A DNA stretch of 64,000 bases from JAPULR01 sp963665075. Lineage in GTDB: Bacteria; Chloroflexota; Dehalococcoidia; Lucifugimonadales; GCA-2712585. A model generated the notes under the pieces. That model saw only the letters and a list, made by a program, of their open reading frames with translations. It was not told where the DNA came from and did no database searches. The stretch's first letter is position 1. Each line of letters opens with the position of its first letter. A program made the position numbers and the translations under genes. Shown one piece after another: positions 41,724 through 48,960 of this stretch. The stretch is taken from assembly GCA_963665075.1 (NCBI GenBank), contig OY762063.1, forward strand, positions 2,294,001 to 2,358,000. Reading direction: 5' to 3'.

Positions 41724-42527
41724 GGGGGACAGCCTCACCTTAATCCTCTCCCTTGAGGGAGAGGAGAAGAAGGAAGGGGGGAGCTCGGCCCTTCGTCCTT
41801 CGACAAGCTCAGGGCGATGGGATGATGGGGCGGTCAGGGTGAGGTGGTAAGCCACATACGCCCCGCCCCTGGATTCCCGCCTACGCGGGAATGGCGAGGA
41901 AAGGGCGGGAATGGCGGAGGCGGTTGGTAGCGCCCGGCTCGACCCTTCGACAGGCTCAGGGTGAGCGGAGGGAGGATCGGGCGGTTCGCGAACCGCCCCT
42001 ACGAGAGGGGTTGTTGTTGGTGGGGGATACAGCCCCATCCCTTCGACAGGCTCAGGGTGAGTGGGGGGTTAGGGCGGTCACAAGGGACGGCCCTATGGGG
42101 GATGGAGGATGGATTCCGGCTTTCGCCGGAATGACGGGTGTGTTGGGGGAAGAGGGGAGGGGGCTGGACCCTTCGACAGGCTCAGGGTGAGCGGGGGGTT
42201 AGGGTGGTCGCAAGGGACGGACCTATGGGGGATGGAGGATGGATTCCGGCTTTCGCCGGAATGACGGGTGTGTTGGGGGAAGAGGGGAGGGGGCTGGACC
42301 CTTCGACAGGCTCAGGGTGAGCGGGGGAGACGCAGTTGCCCCGCCCCTGGATTCCCGCTTTCGCGGGAATGACGGGTATGTTGGGGGAAGGGAGAAGAGG
42401 GGGACGGGCGGGTTTCAAACCCGCCCCTACGGATTTGGGTTGAGGGTGGGATTAGAAGGGGGAGGGACCCTCACCCCAGCCCTCTCCCAGGATGGGAGAG
42501 GGGGAAGGGATTGGGGGGGATGGGGGG
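41724..42527 (+). repeat. 0.8-kb repeat array
   Basis: No gene. CTCTCCC-TTGA-GGGAGAG hairpin, compound CTTCGTCCTTCGACAAGC, ATTCCCGC and ATTCCGGC palindromes, GGGCGGTTCGCGAACCGCCC palindrome (about 41979), and a 130-bp tandem duplication (TTTCGCCGGAATGACGGGTG at 42121 and 42251). Ends with the CTCTCCC-AGGAT-GGGAGAG hairpin (about 42481-42500), a plausible terminator facing the rhodanese gene. Confidence 0.85.
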
Positions 42528-42899
42528 TTATTCTTTGGGGGGGACGACGAAGGGGTATTCTTTCTTCCAGCCGCTGAAGCCGGGTTCCATGTAGGCGACG
42601 TTGGCGTAGCCCATCTGGATAAGTGTCTGCCCTGCCAGGGCAGCTCTGCCGGAACCGCCTCAATGGGCGATGATGCAGGCGTTCTTGTCCGGCACCATCC
42701 TTTCGATGCTGCCCTCGATGCGCCCGCGGGCGATGAGGGTCGCGCCTTCGATGTGGCCTTCGGCCCATTCGTTGGGTTCGCGAACGTCGAGGATGACGAT
42801 TTCTTCGCCGGCTTCGAGCCGGTCGCGGGCTTCCTTCAGGGGCACGTTGGGGACGGCCTTCTGGGCGGCCTCCACCATCTTCTTTCCTACGTTTTCCAC
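42528..42899 (-). CDS. rhodanese-like protein with in-frame TGA at the catalytic cysteine (candidate selenoprotein)
   Basis: 123 residues if TGA (42662-42660) is read as selenocysteine. GTG 42899 is chosen as start because AAGGAG lies 7 nt before it. The single rhodanese domain carries ILDVREPNEWAEGHIEGATLI, then ACIIAH-U-GGSGRAALAG, GYANVAYMEPGFSGWKKEY, and stops at 42528. In ordinary rhodaneses the loop is HC-x-x-G-x-R; here the TGA is exactly at the Cys, and sequence on both sides remains conserved and in frame to a TAA. A hairpin matching bacterial SECIS rules lies just after it. The alternative is a stop mutation giving a dead 79-aa fragment. Would transfer sulfur or selenium, or act as a redox enzyme. 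Confidence 0.8.
42627..42662 (-). promoter_or_regulatory. candidate bacterial SECIS element
   Basis: After the TGA (42662-42660) come 16 nt, then stem CTGCCC (42643-42638), loop TGGCA (42637-42633) and GGGCAG (42632-42627). The loop begins 22 nt after the TGA, inside the 16-37 nt window, and has G in its first two bases, as bacterial SECIS consensus requires. An alternative hairpin GGCAG-AG-CTGCC overlaps it. Confidence 0.6.
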
Positions 42900-42994
42900 G
42901 TTCAATCTCCTTACAGTGGGGTTGTCCGAGTCAGTCCAACTAGAGATAGCACAAAGGGAGGCCGGTAGTCAAACGCGGTTTTCCTCAATGCCCT

Positions 42995-43023
42995 TTGCCA
43001 ACGCCTTAATAAATTGGTATGCT
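42995..43023 (+). promoter_or_regulatory. promoter of the GreA-fusion gene
   Basis: TTGCCA (42995-43000), 17-nt spacer, TATGCT (43018-43023). Transcription would begin about 50 nt before the GTG at 43083. Confidence 0.5.
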
Positions 43024-43082
43024 AGGCCAATCAACGCGCCGTTCGTCGGCAACAGAGAAATCGCGAAGGAGTTAGAATCTAC

Positions 43083-43892
43083 GTGGTACAAGTTACGGAC
43101 CTGCCCCTCAATAAGGCGTATAGCCAGTACGTAAGCGGACTCAGGGAAAACAAAAGGAAGGGAATCTCCCAGGATCTCAACAGATTCGTGCGGGAGTGCG
43201 GAAGTTCCAGCCCGGTCAGCGCCCTTACTCCGCAGACCGTAGCTTCCTACTGCGAATGGCTTGGCCGCAGCGGCGGGGACGTCGCCAAGAAGTTGGCTCC
43301 CGTCAAGAAATTCCTCACCTATCTCAAAAACGAAGGACTGGTCAACGTCAGCCTTGCCACCCACGCCCGGGTGCCCAAGAACAAGGCCCTTGCCAGAATC
43401 GCCAGGAGCCAGAAGGCCGCGCCGGACATCGCCGAACTCACGCAGGAAGGCTTCAAGCAGCTGACGGAACAGTTGGAGACGCTGAAGTACGAGCGCACCC
43501 AGGTTGTGAAGGACATCGGGCGCGCGATGGCGGACAAGGATTTCAGGGAGAACGCACCGCTGGACGCCGCGAAGGAACGGCAGGGCCTGGTCGAGTCCCG
43601 AATCCGCGAGTTGGAGCAGACGCTGAGTTCCGCCGTGATAACCGGTGGAGAATCCGGTAAGAAAGCCCAGCGCGTCGCCATCGGCAAGAAAGTGGTATTG
43701 AAAACCACGAACAACGGGCGCAAGGTCTCCTATCTGGTGGTGCATCCGAGAGAAGCGAACCCCACGGAGCGCAAGATTTCCAGCGAGTCTCCGGTGGGGA
43801 AGGCGCTGATGAACCGGCAGGCGGGGGAGGAAGTTCAGGTCATCGTACCCAAGGGTTCCGTGCAGTACCTGATAGAAAAGGTAACCGGCTAG
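43083..43892 (+). CDS. GreA-type transcript-cleavage factor fused to an integrase-like core-binding domain
   Basis: 269 aa from GTG 43083 (AAGGAG 12 nt upstream). Residues 1-105 resemble the N-terminal SAM-like core-binding domain of tyrosine recombinases: KAYSQYVSGLRENKRKGISQ, ALTPQTVASYCEWLGRSGGD, APVKKFLTYLKNEGLVNVSL, ARVPKNK. Residues about 115-185 are the Gre coiled coil with tip acidic residues DKDFRENAPLDAAKERQ, and 190-269 the FKBP-like domain (VAIGKKVVLKT, SPVGKALMNRQAGEEVQVIVP). Gre factors enter the RNA polymerase secondary channel and restart backtracked complexes. The recombinase catalytic domain is absent, so the N-part likely binds DNA or protein. It begins the right-hand, repeat-poor region. 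Confidence 0.82.
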   Translation: MVQVTDLPLNKAYSQYVSGLRENKRKGISQDLNRFVRECGSSSPVSALTPQTVASYCEWLGRSGGDVAKKLAPVKKFLTYLKNEGLVNVSLATHARVPKNKALARIARSQKAAPDIAELTQEGFKQLTEQLETLKYERTQVVKDIGRAMADKDFRENAPLDAAKERQGLVESRIRELEQTLSSAVITGGESGKKAQRVAIGKKVVLKTTNNGRKVSYLVVHPREANPTERKISSESPVGKALMNRQAGEEVQVIVPKGSVQYLIEKVTG

Positions 43893-43902
43893 CCCTACGG
43901 CG

Positions 43903-45555
43903 TTATAGCAGCCGCTCCACGACCTCGCGCACGTCTTTCAACGGCACGTCCCGGCTGGTCGTCGCCCGGCCTACATCTTCCAGGAGCACCCATCGAATCG
44001 CGCCGCCCGCGGACTTCTTGTCCAGCGACATTGCCGAGAATATCCGCTCCACGTCCAAACCCTCGGCCCGTAGCGGCAGATTGAATCGACGTAGAATCGC
44101 CTCCTGACGCTTCACCACGTCGGCGTCGATCATGCCCATCCGTCGGCTCAACTCCGCGGCGCCCATCATGCCGACCGACACGCCCTCGCCGTGCATCCAC
44201 TCGCCGTATCCGGTGGTGGCTTCGATGGCGTGGCCGATGGTGTGTCCGTAGTTGAGCAAAACGCGCTTGCCCAGGGTCTCGCGTTCGTCTTGCGACACCA
44301 CCTCGGCCTTGATTGCCATGCTTCTCCTGATGACTTCGGTGGAAAGTTCAGGCTCCAGCGCCATGAGCTCCTCGGCGTGGTTCTCGAAGACGGACACCAG
44401 GTCCGCGTCCATGATAAACCCGTGCTTGATTGCCTCGGCCCACCCCTCCGAAAGCTCCCGCTTTCCCAGCGTGGTCAGCGTATGGGGGTCTGCCAGCACC
44501 ATCTGGGGCTGGTAGAAGGCGCCCACCAGGTTCTTGGCCTCCGGCAGATTCACCGCAGTCTTGCCGCCGATGGAAGCGTCCACCATCGCCGCCATGCTTG
44601 TGGGGGCCTGGACGAAGGGCATCCCCCGCAAGTACGTGGCCGCGACGAAACCGGCGAGGTCTCCCACCACGCCGCCGCCGACGGCGAGAATGGTATGCCG
44701 GCGTTCCGCCCTTCGGCTGGCGAGCCAGTGGTATATGGCGTCCGCCATCTGCCAGGATTTGCTTTCCTCGCCCGCCGGAATGATGAAGCAGTGGGCTTCT
44801 ATTTCCGCACGTTGGAGGGAACGCTGAACCTGCCTGCCGTAGAGGGGAAACACGTTGTCGTCGGTGATGACGTAGACCGGCCCGTCGATTCCTGATTCCA
44901 GGAATCGTTCGCCTATGCGGTCCAGCAAGCCCCAGCCGACCCGGATGGGACAGCTGCCGCGAGAATGAGTGACCACCGCCGCCAACTCAGGGTCGCCGTC
45001 GCCGGGGGAATCCATGCGTCCTCCCAACATCTGCCACGCCCGAACCACCTCCGCCGCCACCTGCGACTCGGATAGTTCGTCCGTCTGGACGACCCATTGG
45101 GCCAGGGAGTAGAAGGGTTGCCGTTCCGCTTTCAGGCTGCGAATCCGGGCGAGGGGGTCATCCCCCGCAAGCATGGGGCGTTCCTCCGGGGGCCGGCCCT
45201 GATTCTGCTGGGACAACCGTTGATAAATCGTCTCCGGTCTGGCTTCCAGCCCCACCACCAGCCCGCCGGCGAACAGCAGACGCCGGTTATCAGCGTCCAT
45301 GAGGACGCCGCCGCCGGTGGCGATGACCCTACCTCCACCCGCGCAGGCACGCTCCAAGGCTTCCTTCTCCAATCTACGAAAAGCAGGCTCCCCCTTCTCA
45401 GAAAATATCGCCGCTATCTCCCTGCCCTCCTGGCGGACGATGTCCGCGTCCGTGTCCACGCACTTCCAGCCGAGAATACGCGCAACTTCAGCCGCAACCT
45501 TTGACTTTCCCGTGCCGGAAAAGCCGGTGAGAATGATGTTTCGAGGGCTACTCAT
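43903..45555 (-). CDS. aroKB: bifunctional shikimate kinase / 3-dehydroquinate synthase
   Basis: 550 aa fusion. Residues 1-170: shikimate kinase, Walker A GFSGTGKS at 11-18, DTDADI, GEPAFRRLE, ATGGGVLMD. Residues about 190-550: 3-dehydroquinate synthase, with PAGEESKS, AVGGGVVGDLAGFVAATYLRG, TSMAAMVDASIGGKTAVN, and the metal His in YGHTIGHAIE and HGEGVSVGM. Catalyses step 2 (DAHP to dehydroquinate) and step 5 (shikimate to shikimate-3-phosphate) of the chorismate pathway. Last gene of the leftward alaS-ruvX-aroE-aroC-HAD-aroKB run. A possible -10 TATAAT lies at 45593-45588 with a weak TTGAGG 19 nt upstream. Confidence 0.95.
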   Translation of the reverse strand: MSSPRNIILTGFSGTGKSKVAAEVARILGWKCVDTDADIVRQEGREIAAIFSEKGEPAFRRLEKEALERACAGGGRVIATGGGVLMDADNRRLLFAGGLVVGLEARPETIYQRLSQQNQGRPPEERPMLAGDDPLARIRSLKAERQPFYSLAQWVVQTDELSESQVAAEVVRAWQMLGGRMDSPGDGDPELAAVVTHSRGSCPIRVGWGLLDRIGERFLESGIDGPVYVITDDNVFPLYGRQVQRSLQRAEIEAHCFIIPAGEESKSWQMADAIYHWLASRRAERRHTILAVGGGVVGDLAGFVAATYLRGMPFVQAPTSMAAMVDASIGGKTAVNLPEAKNLVGAFYQPQMVLADPHTLTTLGKRELSEGWAEAIKHGFIMDADLVSVFENHAEELMALEPELSTEVIRRSMAIKAEVVSQDERETLGKRVLLNYGHTIGHAIEATTGYGEWMHGEGVSVGMMGAAELSRRMGMIDADVVKRQEAILRRFNLPLRAEGLDVERIFSAMSLDKKSAGGAIRWVLLEDVGRATTSRDVPLKDVREVVERLL

Positions 45556-45595
45556 GGGCGAACCCGCCTTCCGCAGTGGTGCCTGCCATTATACC

Positions 45596-46477
45596 CTAGT
45601 AGGGCTTGACGGCCTCAATGACGCTGCGTTGATGGGCTTCGTCCTGGTCGGCGACAATCCGGTCTGCCATCCGCCGCAGGTGGTACTCCACCAACCTTCG
45701 TAAGTGGGTGCCCTCGCCGTAGTCCGCCGGGGCAATTCCGTCCACACGCTTCGCATCCTGGAGCCTCATGCACGTCTCGAAGGACTTGCCGACGTGGGGG
45801 TTATACACGGCAAGGGCAATGCCGCCTCGATGGGTCAGCACGGCGAAGCAGGGCACGTCGGTCGGGCCGTCGCCGATGTAGATCATGTTGCGGAAGGGTA
45901 TGCGACGCTCCCCTTCCGGCATGTGGTCGTTCACGTCGTGGGAGAAGTCAACGTACTCGGCGCCCTTGGAGATGCGAAACAGGTATTGCGTCTTGGAAGT
46001 GTGGCTCACCACTCGCTTGGGCCAGAAGACCTTGCCTTCGGCGTCTTCGTCCAACTCACAGCCGAAGATGGCCTCCACGCGCTCGCTGAGGACGCTTCCC
46101 GCCAGAATCTCTTTCAAACCCGAAGTGACGATGTAGTGCTCAACGGTCACGCCGTGCCGGACGTACCGCTCGTCCTTCAGGAAGCCGCCAAGCTGGGTGA
46201 AGACCTGGGGCACCCCGGGAAAGAATTTGAGATGTTGGCCGAACTCCCGCAGGTCGGCGTTGGAAAGCCGCTGAAATACGGGGTTCTCCAGCAGCAGCCG
46301 GATCCAGGCCAACTCGTCCTCATAAGCCCGTTCGTCCCGCAGGCCGTCCGCCTCCTCCCAGAACGTGTCCGCGTCAATCTCAAGGCGAGGAAAAATCACG
46401 TCCTGATGCATGGACCGCGGGCTGAGAGTGCGGTCGTAGTCGTAGACGACGGCAATGACGTTTTGGGGCTGTGTCAT
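45596..46477 (-). CDS. HAD-superfamily phosphatase-like protein
   Basis: 293 aa from ATG 46477 (MTQPQNVIAVVYDYD); an upstream open frame is a continuation without homology. HAD motif I is VVYDYDRTLS (D-Y-D), motif II IVTSG, motif III region KGAEYVDFSHD, motif IV IYIGDGPTDVPCF. It probably removes phosphate from a small metabolite in the cytoplasm; position inside the shikimate operon suggests a biosynthetic link but gives no substrate. Spacing of 11 bp to aroC supports co-transcription. Confidence 0.82.
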   Translation of the reverse strand: MTQPQNVIAVVYDYDRTLSPRSMHQDVIFPRLEIDADTFWEEADGLRDERAYEDELAWIRLLLENPVFQRLSNADLREFGQHLKFFPGVPQVFTQLGGFLKDERYVRHGVTVEHYIVTSGLKEILAGSVLSERVEAIFGCELDEDAEGKVFWPKRVVSHTSKTQYLFRISKGAEYVDFSHDVNDHMPEGERRIPFRNMIYIGDGPTDVPCFAVLTHRGGIALAVYNPHVGKSFETCMRLQDAKRVDGIAPADYGEGTHLRRLVEYHLRRMADRIVADQDEAHQRSVIEAVKPY

Positions 46478-46488
46478 GGATAGCTTCC

Positions 46489-47670
46489 CTAGCCGGCGTT
46501 GACTCCCGAACCCCATTTCCTGGGTTTCACGGTTTCCAGATACGCCGCGTAGTTGCGGCGCGTTTCCGACACGTTGTCGCCGCCGAACTTCTCCATGAAG
46601 GCGTCGGCAACCACCAAGGCGACCATCGCCTCGCCGATGACTCCGGCGGGGGGAACCTGGCAGACGTCCGACCGCTCGTAGTGGGCCTGCACCAGCCCGC
46701 CGGTGTCCAGGTCTACGGAGGGCAAGGGGTTGACAAGCGTGGATATGGGCTTGATGGCGAAACGGGCCACCAACGGCATCCCCGCCGTCATGCCGCCCTC
46801 GGTGCCGCCGGAGCGATTCGTCTGACGCTGCCAGGGTTGGGCGGGGTCGGTCACCGGGTCGATAACGTCGTGGACCTGGGACCCGCGATAGTTGACCGAG
46901 TCCCAGCCGTCGCCGATAGAGACGGCCTTGCAGGCGTTGATGGACATGAGGGCTTGGGCGAGGCGACCGTCCAGCTTCCTGTCCCACTGCACGTGGGACC
47001 CCAGGCCGATGGGTATTCCGTAGACGATTACCTCAACGACGCCGCCGACGGTGTCGCCGGCTTCCTTGGCGGAATCGATGGCGTTGACCATGCGCGGTTC
47101 CGCCTCCGGGTCGGCGCATCGCACCGACGAAGCCTCGACCTGCTCCCAGTCGACGTCGCCGTTCACCTCGGCGCGAACGCCGCCGATTATCAGGGAATGG
47201 CTGCGAATCTGCATGCCAAATTCCTCCAGCAGCCGCCGGGCCACGGCTCCCGCCGCCACCCGCGCCGCCGTCTCCCGGGCGCTGGAGCGTTCCAGCACAT
47301 CCCGGACGTCGTCGTAGCCGTACTTCATCGTGCCGGGGAGGTCGGCGTGGCCGGGGCGGATGCGGGTGACCCGGTCAACTGCTTCCTCCACGGGATTCAC
47401 ACTCATAACCGTCGTCCAGTTGACCCAGTCCTTGTTTTCGATGGTCATGGCGATGGGGCTGCCGAGGGTGCGCCCGTGGCGGATGCCGGAAACCACGTGG
47501 GCCCAATCCTTCTCAATCTGCATCCGCCCGCCTCTGCCGTGGCCCCTTTGACGGCGCGACATCTGCGTACCGATGTAGTCCTCGCTTATGGGAAGGCCGG
47601 CCGGCATTCCTTCGACGATGACCACCAGGCCTTGCCCGTGGGATTCTCCGGCGGTAAGAAATCTAATCAT
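46489..47670 (-). CDS. aroC: chorismate synthase
   Basis: 393 aa from ATG 47670 (MIRFLTAGESHGQGL) with GAGGAAG 3 nt before it; the frame runs further upstream but aroC proteins start at the G-E-S-H motif. Other signatures: RRQRGHGRGGRMQIEKD, GSPIAMTIEN, RPGHADLPGTMKY, RSSARETAARVAAGAVA, and NRSGGTEGGMTAG near the C-terminus. Converts EPSP to chorismate with reduced FMN, the seventh step of the shikimate route. Sits 20 bp after aroE. Confidence 0.96.
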   Translation of the reverse strand: MIRFLTAGESHGQGLVVIVEGMPAGLPISEDYIGTQMSRRQRGHGRGGRMQIEKDWAHVVSGIRHGRTLGSPIAMTIENKDWVNWTTVMSVNPVEEAVDRVTRIRPGHADLPGTMKYGYDDVRDVLERSSARETAARVAAGAVARRLLEEFGMQIRSHSLIIGGVRAEVNGDVDWEQVEASSVRCADPEAEPRMVNAIDSAKEAGDTVGGVVEVIVYGIPIGLGSHVQWDRKLDGRLAQALMSINACKAVSIGDGWDSVNYRGSQVHDVIDPVTDPAQPWQRQTNRSGGTEGGMTAGMPLVARFAIKPISTLVNPLPSVDLDTGGLVQAHYERSDVCQVPPAGVIGEAMVALVVADAFMEKFGGDNVSETRRNYAAYLETVKPRKWGSGVNAG

Positions 47671-47690
47671 AGCTTCCTCTTGATTCTGCC

Positions 47691-48551
47691 TTATTGCTTC
47701 GACAACGCCGTCCGCGCCGCCTGGAACATGGCCGCAACCGGCGCGGGGCGGCCCGTCCACGTTTCAAATCCGACGGCGCCCTGGTAGACGAGCATGGACA
47801 GGCCGCCGTATACCCGCGCGCCCGCGTTTGCCGCCTCGCGCATGAACGGCGTTATGGGTGGATTATACACCAGGTCGTAAACGAGGGAGCCGGTGGGGAT
47901 GTCTCTGGAAGCGAGGGGGGAAGCGTCTGAGGCGGGGGAGTGAAGCATACCCATAGTGGTGCACTGGATAATGAGATTCGATGACGATGCCGCCTTCCTG
48001 AATTCATTCGAGTCTAGCGAAACGGCCTTAACGCCGCCATTGAAATGACGCGCCAAATCGGACGCCAATCGCTCCGCTCGCTCCAGGGTTCGATTGGCGA
48101 TGATGAAATCCGCCACGGACTCGCCAGCCAACGCCATCACTACCCCCCTCGCCGCGCCGCCCGCGCCGATAATCAACGCCCGGCTGCCATCGAAGGAAAA
48201 CCCCGACTCCTCCCGCAGCGCCCGGACTAAGCCTATTCCGTCCGTATTGTGGCCGATGAGTCGACCGTCGTCGTTGAGCACCGTGTTGACCGCGCCCGCT
48301 CGTTGCGCTTCTGGTGAGACCTCGTCCATAGCCGCCATCACCGCTTCTTTGTGGGGCACGGTGGCGTTGAAGCCGAGAATCTCCCCCTGCGAGTTTCGCA
48401 CTTCGTCAAGGAAATCGCCCAGATTTTCCGGTGAGACTTCCCATGCGTCGTAGGTAACGTCCAGGCCGTAATTCTCAAATGCGGCGCGGAACATGACGGG
48501 GGACATGGAATGCCCCAAGGGGTAGCCGATGATGCCCAGGCGCTTGCTCAT
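47691..48551 (-). CDS. aroE: shikimate dehydrogenase
   Basis: 286 aa. Substrate domain start GYPLGHSMSPVMFRAAFE, NATVPHKEAVM with the catalytic Lys, NTDGIGLVRAL; NADP domain IIGAGGAARGVVMALA; C-terminal VYNPPITPFMREA and LVYQGAVGFETWTG. Reduces 3-dehydroshikimate to shikimate. Its start overlaps the ruvX stop by 4 bp, so translation is coupled. All catalytic motifs are intact. Confidence 0.95.
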   Translation of the reverse strand: MSKRLGIIGYPLGHSMSPVMFRAAFENYGLDVTYDAWEVSPENLGDFLDEVRNSQGEILGFNATVPHKEAVMAAMDEVSPEAQRAGAVNTVLNDDGRLIGHNTDGIGLVRALREESGFSFDGSRALIIGAGGAARGVVMALAGESVADFIIANRTLERAERLASDLARHFNGGVKAVSLDSNEFRKAASSSNLIIQCTTMGMLHSPASDASPLASRDIPTGSLVYDLVYNPPITPFMREAANAGARVYGGLSMLVYQGAVGFETWTGRPAPVAAMFQAARTALSKQ

Positions 48552-48958
48552 TGGCCGCGCCTGCCGTCCAGGTATGATTGAAGAATAACCGCCGCCGCCG
48601 CCGCGTCCGACCGCCCCTTTTCCCGTGACGGCTTTCTACCCGCCGCGCGCAGACGGCTTTCGGCTTCGAAGGTCGAAAACCGCTCGTCCCAGGTGGTCAC
48701 GCTGACGCTGCCGTCCTCTTTCAAACGTTGGCAGAACTCATCGACCAGTTCAGCCTGTACGCCTTTCCTACCTTTTAGAGTCAAGGGCATACCCACCAGC
48801 ACCGCTTTCGCGCCCCATTCGCGGGCCTTACCCACGATTGCCTCCACGTCGGCGACCATTCCCTTCCTCTCGATGTAGCCCCGCGGCGACGCCAATATCC
48901 CCATCGGATCGCTGACCGCCATGCCGATTCGCCGCGCGCCCACGTCCAACGCCAACAC
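48548..48958 (-). CDS. ruvX: Holliday junction resolvase-like YqgF/RuvX (pre-16S rRNA nuclease)
   Basis: 136 aa from GTG 48958, which lies 2 bp after the alaS stop. RNase-H-like fold: first acidic strand LALDVGARRIGMAVSD, central VGMPLTLKGRKGVQA, VTTWDERFSTFEAE and the last Asp in KGRSDAAAAAVILQSYLD. YqgF family members process 16S rRNA 5' ends; the older name reflects the resolvase fold. Location between alaS and aroE follows the common alaS-yqgF linkage. Confidence 0.92.
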   Translation of the reverse strand: MLALDVGARRIGMAVSDPMGILASPRGYIERKGMVADVEAIVGKAREWGAKAVLVGMPLTLKGRKGVQAELVDEFCQRLKEDGSVSVTTWDERFSTFEAESRLRAAGRKPSREKGRSDAAAAAVILQSYLDGRRGQ

Positions 48959-48960
48959 CC

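Noticed and set aside
42906..43082. dif site near the GC-skew switch
   Set aside because: No sequence resembling XerC/XerD half-sites could be recognised by eye.
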